In this document: in pieces, positions 28,467 to 38,010 of the stretch
Layout of the letters: each line of letters starts with the position of its first letter
Position numbering within the stretch: the first letter of the stretch is position 1
DNA from: Candidatus Aenigmatarchaeota archaeon
GTDB lineage: Archaea > Aenigmatarchaeota > Aenigmatarchaeia > CG10238-14
NCBI GenBank assembly: GCA_018920345.1
Contig: JAHLMN010000011.1
Location: 1-51,644 of the forward strand
DNA: 51,644 nucleotides
Direction: 5' to 3'
The notes under the pieces: model-generated
What the model saw: only the letters and a program-made list of their open reading frames with translations
Database searches by the model: none
What the model was told of the DNA's origin: nothing
Made by a program: the position numbers and the translations under genes

Positions 28467-29677
28467 ACCACAAGGCTTTCATTCAATATTGCTTTAATTT
28501 TTTGTTTTATTGGCTCTGAAAGATTAAACATTATAACTCTTGTCCTGCCATATCTACCTAAAGAAGTAACTTTGGCGTTTATTATTCCTGCCATATCTAG
28601 CTCAGAAATTAAATCAGAAATTCTTCTTTGCGTTAAAGGATACAAACCTATTTCTTTACATTTTTTCTGATAAATGTCATATACATCCCCTGTTTGTATG
28701 TCATCTCTTTTTGTTTCAGCTAACTCTAATATTGCCCATAAGACGACTTTGGTTTGTTTTGGTAAAACTTTTGTTGACTCTATTATTCTATCATAATCAA
28801 TCTTTTCTTGTGCCATGTCAACGTGTTTTTCTGTTACTTTGTTATCACCCATTCTTTCTGCTATTTCTCCTGCTACTCTTAACAAATCTAAGGCTCTTCT
28901 TGCATCACCATGCTCTTGAGCAGCCAATGCTGCACATTTTGGTATAACTTCTTCTGAAAGTGCTTCTTCAACAAAAGCTAATTGAGCTCTATGTTTCAGT
29001 ATATCGTGTAGTTGAGTGGCATTGTAAGGAATAAACAAAACTTCCTCTTCTCTTAAAGAACTCTTTACTCTTGGATCTAATATTTCTATGAAATGTAAAT
29101 CATTAGTTATTCCTATTATAGATAATTTTGCTTGTTTTAGATCCTGATTTATTCTTGTCAAGTTATAAAGAAACTCGTCGCCCATTTTTTCTACTAGTGC
29201 GTCTATCTCATCTAAAATCAATATTATTATTCTTTTTTCAGAATCCAATGCATTAAAAAAAGTTTGATAAATATAATCTGTTGGCAAGCCAGTTGTTGGT
29301 AAATTATAACCAAGCATCCTGGTTAACTCTGTCACAAGTCTATATTCTGTATCAGAAATTTTTTTCATTTTACAATTAATATAGAGTACTTTAACAGGAA
29401 AGTTTCCTTGGCTAGAAATTTTTTCAAGTTCTTCTGCTATATGTTTTGAAACAAGTGTTTTTCCTGTACCTGTCAAACCATAAATAAAAATATTTGATGG
29501 TCTTGCACCTTTCAAAGAAGGAGCTAATATCGAAGCAATTGTATTAATCTCTTTATTTCTATGATAAATTGTTTCTGGAGTAAATTCTGATGTTAAAACA
29601 TCTCTATTTTTAAATATCTGTGGTGGTTTTGTAATAAATTCTTGAAATATATTTCTTATTGTTTTTTGTGTTTCCAT
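28463..29677 (-). CDS. cdc6: Orc1/Cdc6 replication initiator
   Basis: IYGLTGTGKTLVSKHI (Walker A), IIILILDEIDAL (Walker B), ITNDL sensor 1, GDARRALDLLRVAGEIAE sensor 2, C-terminal wHTH. Confidence 0.96.
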   Translation of the reverse strand: METQKTIRNIFQEFITKPPQIFKNRDVLTSEFTPETIYHRNKEINTIASILAPSLKGARPSNIFIYGLTGTGKTLVSKHIAEELEKISSQGNFPVKVLYINCKMKKISDTEYRLVTELTRMLGYNLPTTGLPTDYIYQTFFNALDSEKRIIILILDEIDALVEKMGDEFLYNLTRINQDLKQAKLSIIGITNDLHFIEILDPRVKSSLREEEVLFIPYNATQLHDILKHRAQLAFVEEALSEEVIPKCAALAAQEHGDARRALDLLRVAGEIAERMGDNKVTEKHVDMAQEKIDYDRIIESTKVLPKQTKVVLWAILELAETKRDDIQTGDVYDIYQKKCKEIGLYPLTQRRISDLISELDMAGIINAKVTSLGRYGRTRVIMFNLSEPIKQKIKAILNESLVV

Positions 29678-29740
29678 ACAAAATTAATAAACTCCTATAG
29701 AAATAAACCTTTTTCTATTGGAAAAAATATAATAACCCAG

Positions 29741-29944
29741 ACCCCTCTATTTCAAGTGGAAATTTTTATATAAACAAAAATAAAAAATATAACAGTATTA
29801 TATTTATAATTATAAATTATTTTAATCTTTTGTTAGATTTTACTACAAAAAAACTATTAAAATAAAAAGTTTAGGTTAATTAAACTAAATTTTTGTTTTT
29901 GTTTTAAAAACAATAAACATTAATTCCAAAAGAAATAAAGGGGT
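29741..29944. other. Predicted replication origin (two inverted ORB-like boxes flanking an AT-rich tract)
   Basis: Minus-strand box TTCCACTTGAAATAGAGGGGT (29761-29741) and plus-strand box TTCCAAAAGAAATAAAGGGGT (29924-29944), 17/21 identical, inverted; intervening ~160 bp has ~17 G/C by hand count; directly upstream of orc1/cdc6. Confidence 0.75.
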
Positions 29945-29948
29945 GACA

Positions 29949-30632
29949 CTATTCTATTAAATTAAATAAAGATCCTTCAGCTAAACCATCTTTCAAAGTG
30001 ATAATACCAAAATAACCTTCAGCAAATCTACCAGGATTCAATAATAATGTTTTGTTTATATAATCTATACCTCTTGCTTCATGTATATGAGCAGATATAG
30101 AAGCTGTAGGAGAATATTTTTCAATAAAATTTCTTATTATTTGAGAACCTACATGCATCCCTGTTAAGGTTATGTCTAATTTTGTATTAATAGGAGGATT
30201 ATGTGTTACTTGAATTTTTTTGTCCACATTCATTACTTGTATAAAACTTCTTTCTAAACCTTTTTTTAGCTCTTCATCAGAAGGTTCATATAAAGTATTA
30301 AAAGGTGTTTTTGCACCACCAAAACCATAAAAACCTACACCATTAATTATTTTACCTGTACCATGTATACTTATATTTTCTTTTTCCAACAATTTTATTA
30401 CTTCCTGGCTATCATTATTTCCTGGTATTGCTACTATAGGTTTTTTTAATGTTTTTAATTCTTCTATTAATAATTTTGCTATATCCTCTTGAGAAAAACC
30501 TTTAGGCAAACCAATATCAGTGAAATCACCTGCATATACAATAACATCAAATTCATAATCCTTCAATCTATCTAAAAAAGTAAACATATTTTCCAAATCA
30601 TTATGATTATCACTTAATACAAGTATTTTCAT
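29949..30632 (-). CDS. Calcineurin-like metallophosphoesterase
   Basis: LVLSDNHND, VYAGDFTDIG, AIPGNND, QVTHNPP, SAHIHEARG. Confidence 0.92.
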   Translation of the reverse strand: MKILVLSDNHNDLENMFTFLDRLKDYEFDVIVYAGDFTDIGLPKGFSQEDIAKLLIEELKTLKKPIVAIPGNNDSQEVIKLLEKENISIHGTGKIINGVGFYGFGGAKTPFNTLYEPSDEELKKGLERSFIQVMNVDKKIQVTHNPPINTKLDITLTGMHVGSQIIRNFIEKYSPTASISAHIHEARGIDYINKTLLLNPGRFAEGYFGIITLKDGLAEGSLFNLIE

Positions 30633-30937
30633 TCTATCACCTTGTTTTTTATTTCAAATCCTTTACCTTTTGTTTTTATCCAAACCTCTACAGGTATTTT
30701 ATGTTCTTTTGCCAGTTCATCTATACATTTAAACTGAATTTTTTCTCTTGGTTTAATATAAAACTTATCTTTTCTTGTACCTTTAACTTCAACTATTTTT
30801 TCTATTTTATTTTCATTTGGGGACAATATAATAAAATCTGCTGATTGACCTATAGCTAATTTTATGACATTCTGTTTGCCATACATCTCTATTAGTTTTT
30901 GTTTAGCCAAGTATTCGTATCTATATCCTTTGTGCAT
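30629..30937 (-). CDS. Small PD-(D/E)XK nuclease-like protein (Hjc-like fold)
   Basis: KGYRYEYLAKQKL...SADFIIL...KIVEVKGTRKDKFYIKPRE pattern. Confidence 0.6.
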   Translation of the reverse strand: MHKGYRYEYLAKQKLIEMYGKQNVIKLAIGQSADFIILSPNENKIEKIVEVKGTRKDKFYIKPREKIQFKCIDELAKEHKIPVEVWIKTKGKGFEIKNKVIE

Positions 30938-30988
30938 TTAAACCTAATCTTTAATTATTAAATTAGATATATTAAAAATAGTGATAAA

Positions 30989-31525
30989 ATGAAGGTAAAG
31001 ATACCTGTAAAGAAGATGATGATAAAAAAACCTTTGACAGCAAAGACAACAGATACAGTTATGGAAGTTGCTAAAAAAATGGCAGAAAATAGAGTAGGCT
31101 CAGCAGTAATAGAAGAAAACGGTAATCCTATAGGTATAATTACAGAAACAGATTTGACAAAAAAAATAGTCGCATTAGGCAAAGATCCATCTAAAATAAA
31201 AGCAGAAGATATAATGAGTACACCAATAGTTTTTGTAACTCCTGAAGATGATTATACAATAGCAGTTGAAAAGATGAAGAAACATAAAATAAAGAGACTT
31301 CCTGTTATAGAAAATGGTAAGGTCGTAGGTATAGTTACGTCTACAGATATAGCAAGGACAGTTCCAGATTTCATAGAAATATTAAAAGAAAGAATTAACA
31401 TGAAAATGTCAAAACCATTAATAGAAAACGCAATAACATCAGGTATTTGTGAAGTTTGCGGAAACTACTCTGAATTTCTTGTTTATGAAGATGAACAATG
31501 GGTTTGCGAAAGCTGCAGAGATTAA
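30989..31525 (+). CDS. CBS-domain pair protein with C-terminal zinc ribbon
   Basis: Two CBS repeats (MAENRVGSAVIEENGNPIGIITETDL; MKKHKIKRLPVIENGKVVGIVTSTDI) and CEVCGNYSEF...WVCESC. Confidence 0.92.
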   Translation: MKVKIPVKKMMIKKPLTAKTTDTVMEVAKKMAENRVGSAVIEENGNPIGIITETDLTKKIVALGKDPSKIKAEDIMSTPIVFVTPEDDYTIAVEKMKKHKIKRLPVIENGKVVGIVTSTDIARTVPDFIEILKERINMKMSKPLIENAITSGICEVCGNYSEFLVYEDEQWVCESCRD

Positions 31526-31552
31526 TTTAAATTAAAAATTTAATTTTTTATT

Positions 31553-32350
31553 ATGATAGAAATAAAGGATTCAATTTTAGACGAATCTGTAAAAAAATTT
31601 TTTACAAAAAATCCTGTTTGTGTTGATAAAAATTTTACAATATTAGATACATCAAAAAAAATAATAGAAACTGGTCATAGAAGAATTCCTATAATAAAAA
31701 AAGAAGGACTTTTTAAAAGAAAAAAAGTTTTTGGTATTATAACAGCAATGGATATACTTGATGCTTATTTGAGAAATACAAACTTTCAAAGTAAAATAGA
31801 AGATATAATGGTGAGAGATTTTATATTTTGCTATGAGAATGATAGAATGAAAAATGTTATAAAAAAATTTCAATTTTCAAGAAGAGGAGGATTTCCTGTT
31901 TTAAATAAAAAAAATGAAATTGTTGGAATAATAACAGAAAAAGATATTGTAAATATTTTGAAAGATGTTTCAATAGAAATTCCTATAAAAAATTTTATGA
32001 CGCATAAACCGTTTTTTATAAAAGAAGGAAGTTTTGTTAATTCTTTAAAAATTCTTGTTAATACAAGATATAGAAAACTTCCTGTTATGAATTCTAACAA
32101 TGAATTTTTAGGTTTGTTTATAGAGAGAATATGTTTAAAAACAATTATTGAAAACAAAAATATCGAAAAATTAAAAAACACTGATGTTTGTTTAAAAAAC
32201 ATAGTGAAATTAAATGAAGAACAAAAAATTGAAGAAGCGATAAATTTAATGCTAGAAAAAAATATTGGTGGAATACCTATTTTTAAAGATGAAAAACTTA
32301 CGGGTTTTTTAACAGAGAGAGATATAATCGAAAAAATAAAAATTACATAG
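31553..32350 (+). CDS. Four-CBS-domain protein
   Basis: Four CBS repeats (HRRIPIIKKEG..VFGIITAMDI; RGGFPVLNKKNEIVGIITEKDI; YRKLPVMNSNNEFLGLF; IGGIPIFKDEKLTGFLTERDI). Confidence 0.9.
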   Translation: MIEIKDSILDESVKKFFTKNPVCVDKNFTILDTSKKIIETGHRRIPIIKKEGLFKRKKVFGIITAMDILDAYLRNTNFQSKIEDIMVRDFIFCYENDRMKNVIKKFQFSRRGGFPVLNKKNEIVGIITEKDIVNILKDVSIEIPIKNFMTHKPFFIKEGSFVNSLKILVNTRYRKLPVMNSNNEFLGLFIERICLKTIIENKNIEKLKNTDVCLKNIVKLNEEQKIEEAINLMLEKNIGGIPIFKDEKLTGFLTERDIIEKIKIT

Positions 32351-33218
32351 ATCTCAAAATTCTTATTCTTTCTTCTATTGGTGGATGTGTTGCAAATAAA
32401 GAATCTAAATTTGTTGATTTAGGATCTACAAAAAATAAATGTGAAACAGCTTCACTTACGTGCAAATTACCTTTATTGTTTTTCATTATTTTTTCTAAAG
32501 CACTAGCCAAACCTTCTGGATATCTAGTTAATTTTGCACTAGTCGCATCTGCCAAATATTCTCTTTTTCTGGAAATTGCTAGTTGTACCAATCTAACTAT
32601 TATTGGAGCTATAATTGCAAATAATAAACCTATTATTATTAAAATTCCGTTATTTTTTTTAGAGTCAGAATATTTCAAACTTCTCAAAAACATATCACTC
32701 AATAAAACAACAAGGCCAACTAATGTTGCTACAAGCATGGAAAATCTTATATCATAATTTGCTATATGAGAAATTTCATGACCTATCACACCTGATAATT
32801 CATCTCTATTTAATTTTTCCAATAAACCAGTTGTTATAGCTATACTGCTATTTTTCGGATCTTTTCCTGTTGCAAAAGCATTCATTTCAGAACTTTCTAT
32901 AATATATACTTTTGGTTTTGGTATACCAGCAGCTATTGATAATTCTTCAACTACATTATTTAATTGCAAATATTTTTTTTTAGCCTCTTTAGCACCAACC
33001 GAACTAAGAATTATTTTATCACCATAAGACCAGTTTATTATAACATAAATGATAGTAAAAAACAATCCTAAAATAATTAAAGAATTTCTATATAAAGGAT
33101 CAAAAAATAAACTAATAATATAAAAAATAAATAAAAGACAAGAAAAAACAAGAAAAGTCAAAAACAAAGACTTTCTTTTATTTTTTTCTATTTCATCATG
33201 GAAGCTTAATTTAGCCAT
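32343..33218 (-). CDS. htpX: HtpX-type M48 zinc metalloprotease
   Basis: NAFATGKDPKNSSIAITTGLLEKLNRDELSGVIGHEISHIANYDI; RKREYLADATSAKLTRYPEGLASAL; FATHPPIEERI. Confidence 0.93.
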   Translation of the reverse strand: MAKLSFHDEIEKNKRKSLFLTFLVFSCLLFIFYIISLFFDPLYRNSLIILGLFFTIIYVIINWSYGDKIILSSVGAKEAKKKYLQLNNVVEELSIAAGIPKPKVYIIESSEMNAFATGKDPKNSSIAITTGLLEKLNRDELSGVIGHEISHIANYDIRFSMLVATLVGLVVLLSDMFLRSLKYSDSKKNNGILIIIGLLFAIIAPIIVRLVQLAISRKREYLADATSAKLTRYPEGLASALEKIMKNNKGNLHVSEAVSHLFFVDPKSTNLDSLFATHPPIEERIRILRSM

Positions 33219-33769
33219 TAAAATTCTACCTTAACTGGCTTTCTTTCAGCTTCCTCTATTTGGAAATATTCTCTTGTTTTTGGTTTACCTGATAATCCAA
33301 CAAACCACATGCCTGGTATAGTAGTTGTCATATTGTTGTATTCCAAAACAGAATCATTGTAAAACTGTCTTGCATAAGCAATTTTGTTTTCTATTGATTC
33401 TAACTGCTCTTGTAACATTTTAAAATTTTCACTTGCTTTTAATTTAGGATAATTTTCTGAAAGTGCAAAAATTGTTTTTAATGCAGCTGTTAGTTGAGCT
33501 TCAGCTTTTGCTCTAGCTTTTATGTCAGTGCCTACTTTCATCATTTCTTCTCTCGCTTTTGTTACCATTTCTATAGCCTTTCTTTCATGTTTCATATAAC
33601 CTTTTACTGTTTCTATCAAATTTGGTACAAGATCAGCTCTTTTCTTTAGTTGAACATCAATTTGTGACCAGGCATTATCTATTCTGTTGGATAGCACAAT
33701 TATTCTATTTATGTAAAATATTGGTACTAGTATTACTAGCAACAACAAAGCTATTAGCAATACTATCAA
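33218..33769 (-). CDS. LemA family protein
   Basis: RIDNAWSQIDVQLKKRADLVPNLIETVKGYMKHE; single N-terminal TM; next to htpX (common pairing). Confidence 0.93.
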   Translation of the reverse strand: MIVLLIALLLLVILVPIFYINRIIVLSNRIDNAWSQIDVQLKKRADLVPNLIETVKGYMKHERKAIEMVTKAREEMMKVGTDIKARAKAEAQLTAALKTIFALSENYPKLKASENFKMLQEQLESIENKIAYARQFYNDSVLEYNNMTTTIPGMWFVGLSGKPKTREYFQIEEAERKPVKVEF

Positions 33770-33838
33770 TTTATCACCCTATAAAATATAGATTTTACAA
33801 TTTAAACATTTATTTATTAGAAAAAAGAAAAAAATGCT

Positions 33839-34858
33839 ATGGAACCTAAAATCTATTTTGATGGAAACATAAATATAGAATTTGAAAATAAAAAAATAGC
33901 TCTAGATCCAGAAAATTCTACAAATGCAGATTTAATTTTTATATCTCATGCTCATTTAGATCATACACCAAATTTAGAGACAGTAATACCAAAAATATGT
34001 ACAAAAGCAACTAAAGATTTAATTCAACATAGAAAAGGAATGGATATGATAAATACAATAAATTTTGATTCTTTTGATATAAATGGAATTCATATGAAAC
34101 AATTAAATTCTGGTCATGTAACTGGTTCTACATCTTTGTTGATCGAAATAAAAAACAAAAAAATATTTTATACGGGTGATATATGTGATAAGCATAGATT
34201 TCATTTGAAAGCAGCTGAAATTCCAAAAAGTGACATAATGATTATTGAATCAACTTTTGGAAAAGAAGAGTATCAATTTCCAAACATATCAGACACTATT
34301 GATAAAAGTATAAAATGGATAAAAGAGCAATTAGAATCAAAAAATTCAGTTGCTTTGATGGGATACCCTTTAGGAAAAGCTCAAATAATATCTAAGATAA
34401 CAGAAAATTTTAATATCCCAATAATAGTTCACAATTCAATATATCATATAAATGAAATTTGCAAAAAATATGGTTTTAATGGAAATGGATATTTACCTAT
34501 ATCAGATTTTTTAGATATTTTAAAAAAAGAACAATTTATCGGCATTTTTCCTTGTTCAAGCAAACATGTAATGTCTGTTAAATCAATAGATAGTAAATAC
34601 CCAATAAAAACAGCAGCATTTAGTGGTTGGGCTATAGATCAAAATTATAAAAATGAATTGGGGGTTGACGAAGCATTCGTCTTAAGCGATCATGCTGATT
34701 TTAATGGACTTTTAAAAATTGTGAAACAATCTTATCCAGAAAAAGTTTATACATTTCATGGTTTTGAAATTGAAATGGCAGAAAATATAAAAGATAGACT
34801 TGGAATAGAAGCAAGACCGTTAACAGAAAAAAGAGGAAATTTATCTGATTTTATCTGA
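33839..34858 (+). CDS. Metallo-beta-lactamase fold nuclease (RNA exonuclease-like)
   Basis: LIFISHAHLDHTPNL, GHVTGSTSLLIEIKNKKIFYTGDI, LSDHADFNGLL, VYTFHGFE. Confidence 0.85.
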   Translation: MEPKIYFDGNINIEFENKKIALDPENSTNADLIFISHAHLDHTPNLETVIPKICTKATKDLIQHRKGMDMINTINFDSFDINGIHMKQLNSGHVTGSTSLLIEIKNKKIFYTGDICDKHRFHLKAAEIPKSDIMIIESTFGKEEYQFPNISDTIDKSIKWIKEQLESKNSVALMGYPLGKAQIISKITENFNIPIIVHNSIYHINEICKKYGFNGNGYLPISDFLDILKKEQFIGIFPCSSKHVMSVKSIDSKYPIKTAAFSGWAIDQNYKNELGVDEAFVLSDHADFNGLLKIVKQSYPEKVYTFHGFEIEMAENIKDRLGIEARPLTEKRGNLSDFI

Positions 34859-35038
34859 AAGCTTGTAAATTACGAATATAAACAAAAGATATAAAATTCC
34901 TGTTGATATAGAAAGATAACTTATAGAAGTATTTATACTTTCAGGTGTTTTTAGAAAGAACAATATCATTAAACTTATTATAATTAAAGATATTCCTATT
35001 ATACCTAATAATATCAGCATGAAATTTATGAACTTCAT
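34841..35038 (-). CDS. Small two-TM membrane protein
   Basis: Two hydrophobic helices; start overlaps the stop of the zinc-ribbon ORF upstream (ATGA), suggesting translational coupling. Confidence 0.6.
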   Translation of the reverse strand: MKFINFMLILLGIIGISLIIISLMILFFLKTPESINTSISYLSISTGILYLLFIFVIYKLSDKIR

Positions 35039-35202
35039 TTTACTCTTACCTTTTTTATATTTTTATTTGAAGTTTTACTCTCTTTTCTTAAAGCAGCTCT
35101 ACATTCTTTACATAAGGGAGCTCTAAAACCTAACCAAGTAACTCTTACTAACCTACCAACTTCTTTTATAGATCTTCCACATCTACTACATTTTTTTTGC
35201 AT
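35035..35202 (-). CDS. 55-aa zinc-ribbon protein (not in supplied ORF list)
   Basis: Hand translation: MQKKCSRCGRSIKEVGRLVRVTWLGFRAPLCKECRAALRKESKTSNKNIKKVRVK*; CxxC...CxxC. Confidence 0.7.
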   Translation of the reverse strand: MQKKCSRCGRSIKEVGRLVRVTWLGFRAPLCKECRAALRKESKTSNKNIKKVRVK

Positions 35203-35265
35203 AAAATACCTCTAATAAATGATGTACTTTATAAATAATAAATATTTACGAATAAAATATTTTTT

Positions 35266-36408
35266 ATGCAAATTTTCTTTGAAAAAACAAAATCATTTAT
35301 AAATAATATAGAAATAGTTGAAAGGAAAGGTATAGGTCATCCTGATAGTGTTATAGATGGTATATGTGAAGCTGCTTCAAGAGAGTTATCTAAATTCTAT
35401 ATGGATGAAAAAGGTTTTATATTACATCATAATTTGGATAAAGGATTAATAGTAGGTGGTGTTGCACAACCTGTTTTTGGTGGTGGAAAAATTATACAAC
35501 CACCTGAAGTTATAGTCGCAGGAACTGCAAGCATAATAAAAAATATTGATGATATAAGAAAATTGCTTTATGATTCGACAATAGAATATATAGAAAAAAC
35601 AATAATTAATGCTGAAAAATTATCACCAGAAATAAAAATAAAAATTCATCCTGGGTCGACAGATTTAGTAACTCTTTATCAAAGTTTTAGTAATGGAGAC
35701 ATACCTTTAGCTAATGATACATCTTTTGGTGTAGGTTTTTATCCACTCACTAAATTGGAGAAAATGATTTTAGATGTTGAAAAATTTTTAAATGATAAAT
35801 CTTTTAAAAAGAAAAATAGATTTTTGGGAGAAGATATAAAAGTTATGGGAGTAAGAAATGATAGAGAAATAAATATTACTGTTGCAGCCGCATTTGTTTC
35901 TGAATTTGTACATAACAAAGAAGATTATTATGACAAAAAGATGAAAATAAAAGAAAAACTAGAGAAAAATTTTGATGTAAAAATTTCAATAAATACAGCG
36001 GATTCTGGAGAAAATATATATTTGACTGTAAGTGGTGTTTCATGGGAGAATGGAGATGATGGCCAAGTTGGAAGAGGAAATAGATGCAATGGTTTAATAA
36101 CACCATTTAGATTCACTTCTTTAGAAGCAGTTGCTGGAAAAAACCCTGTCTCTCATGTTGGAAAAATTTATAATCTTTTAGCAACAGAACTTTCAAAAGA
36201 AATATATGAAGAACTTAAAATTGAAAATGAAATAATTCTATTATCTCAAATAGGAAGGCCAATAGACGAGCCTTTTGTTGGAGTAAGATATGTATCAGAA
36301 AAGTCAAAAGAGAAAGAAATAAAAAACTTTTTGATAAATAATATTGAAAGATCAAGGTTTTCGGAATTAACAGAAAAAATATTAAAAGGTGAATTAAAAG
36401 TATTTTGA
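35266..36408 (+). CDS. mat: Archaeal-type S-adenosylmethionine synthetase
   Basis: VERKGIGHPDSVIDGICEAASRELSKFY; DKGLIVGGVAQPVFGGG; GDDGQVGRGNRCNGLITPFR; SHVGKIYN. Confidence 0.96.
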   Translation: MQIFFEKTKSFINNIEIVERKGIGHPDSVIDGICEAASRELSKFYMDEKGFILHHNLDKGLIVGGVAQPVFGGGKIIQPPEVIVAGTASIIKNIDDIRKLLYDSTIEYIEKTIINAEKLSPEIKIKIHPGSTDLVTLYQSFSNGDIPLANDTSFGVGFYPLTKLEKMILDVEKFLNDKSFKKKNRFLGEDIKVMGVRNDREINITVAAAFVSEFVHNKEDYYDKKMKIKEKLEKNFDVKISINTADSGENIYLTVSGVSWENGDDGQVGRGNRCNGLITPFRFTSLEAVAGKNPVSHVGKIYNLLATELSKEIYEELKIENEIILLSQIGRPIDEPFVGVRYVSEKSKEKEIKNFLINNIERSRFSELTEKILKGELKVF

Positions 36409-36912
36409 GTGAATATTATGGATTTGATATTTCATGTTATTTTAGGTTTATTTTTATCAAAAATTTTTATCGGGCACTATAGCCTATTAGTTGTAATTTT
36501 TTCTATTCTTCCTGATATAATAGGTGCTTTGCCTTATGAAATAAATAAATTTTATTTAACTTTAAAATATAAAGGAAATAAGATAAAAAAATACATTTCA
36601 TATACAAAAAGAACTAAAGTATTTCATAATTATCAAAAAATTATTTATAAAAGTACTCACAATCTATTCGCTCTTTTATTGTTTTTATTTGTTGCAAAAA
36701 TTTTCTTTCCAGATATTTATATTGTTCTTTTTTTAGCATATTTTTTGCATTTATTTTTTGATTCTTATACACATGAAGGAGATTTTGCAATGCAACCATT
36801 TTACCCATTTAAACTAACAGTTAAAGGAAGAAGTTGGGCTTTAAATAAGAAAATTGTTTTGTTAAACTGGTCTTTACTTATTATTGGTATAGTTTATTTT
36901 AGTTTAAAGTGA
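36409..36912 (+). CDS. Membrane-bound metal-dependent hydrolase-like protein
   Basis: Polytopic; HNLFALL, LHLFFDSYTHEGDFAMQPFYPF. Confidence 0.55.
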   Translation: MNIMDLIFHVILGLFLSKIFIGHYSLLVVIFSILPDIIGALPYEINKFYLTLKYKGNKIKKYISYTKRTKVFHNYQKIIYKSTHNLFALLLFLFVAKIFFPDIYIVLFLAYFLHLFFDSYTHEGDFAMQPFYPFKLTVKGRSWALNKKIVLLNWSLLIIGIVYFSLK

Positions 36913-36952
36913 ATACTATTGTTATTTAAACATAATATACTTACTTTAAATA

Positions 36953-38008
36953 ATGAAATGCTATATATTGACTACACCAATAGGTATTTTTGCTTTAGAC
37001 GAAAACAAGAAAATAATAGATAAAATTATATTTGGAAAAAATCCTAAGAAAGTTGCTTCTATTTTGAATTCAAAAGAACTTACAGAGGAAGAATTAAATT
37101 TAATAAAAAGATTGAAGGATAAAGGGTTTGACAGATTTGTTTTAGGAAAAAAAATAAATAACTATGATTATGAAGAAAATAATATTGTAGAAAGAGATTT
37201 GAGAAAAAAAATAAGAAGTTTGGCAAAGGAATATTTTGATGATTTGAGTTTTAATGAATTTTTAACAGAAGTTGGTATAGAATTAACAAAAATTAGAATA
37301 AAAACGAATGTTAAGAAAGATAGAATAGTAATGGAAGTTATAGATGCTATTGATGAAATAGATAAATCACTAAATGTATACATAGCTAGATTAAGAGAAT
37401 GGTATGGTTTACATTTCCCTGAATTAGAGCAAAATGTTAGTAAACATGAAAAATTTGTAAAATTAATAGCAACTTATGGTTTAAGAAACAACATAAAAGA
37501 AAAAGATTTTCTAGATTTGGCAAGAGAAAGTATGGGAATAGAATTAAATGAAAAAGATGAAGAAATTTTAAAAGAGTATTCATCTTTGATATTAAGTTTG
37601 TATAAATTAAGAGAGAACATGGAAAAATATCTTGAAAATGTTTTAAAAGAATTTGCCCCAAATTTTTCTGCAATAGCAGGACCTTTATTGGCAGCAAGAT
37701 TAATTAATTTGGCAGGAGGGTTTGATAAATTAGCTAAAAAACCATCTTCAACAATACAGTTGCTAGGTGCTGAGAAGGCTTTATTCAGATATTTACACGG
37801 TCAAGGAAGATCACCAAAACATGGTGTTTTATTTACACACAACCTAATACAGCAAGCACCTCAAAGTAAAAGAGGAAAGGTTGCAAGAATAATTGCTTCA
37901 AAATTAAGTATAGCAATAAAAATGGATTATTATGGAAGTGAAGATAAATCAGAAGAATTGAAAAAGGAATTAAAAGAAAGAATTGATAAAATTTTGAGAG
38001 AGGGTTAA
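36953..38008 (+). CDS. nop5: Nop5 (Nop56/58-like) C/D box RNP protein
   Basis: LREWYGLHFPEL; AARLINLAGGFDKLAKKPSSTIQLLGAEKALFRYLHGQGRSPKHGVLF. Confidence 0.96.
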   Translation: MKCYILTTPIGIFALDENKKIIDKIIFGKNPKKVASILNSKELTEEELNLIKRLKDKGFDRFVLGKKINNYDYEENNIVERDLRKKIRSLAKEYFDDLSFNEFLTEVGIELTKIRIKTNVKKDRIVMEVIDAIDEIDKSLNVYIARLREWYGLHFPELEQNVSKHEKFVKLIATYGLRNNIKEKDFLDLARESMGIELNEKDEEILKEYSSLILSLYKLRENMEKYLENVLKEFAPNFSAIAGPLLAARLINLAGGFDKLAKKPSSTIQLLGAEKALFRYLHGQGRSPKHGVLFTHNLIQQAPQSKRGKVARIIASKLSIAIKMDYYGSEDKSEELKKELKERIDKILREG

Positions 38009-38010
38009 AA

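Noticed and set aside
32343-33769. HtpX-LemA pair as a novel system
   Set aside because: The htpX-lemA neighbourhood is a well-known widespread association.
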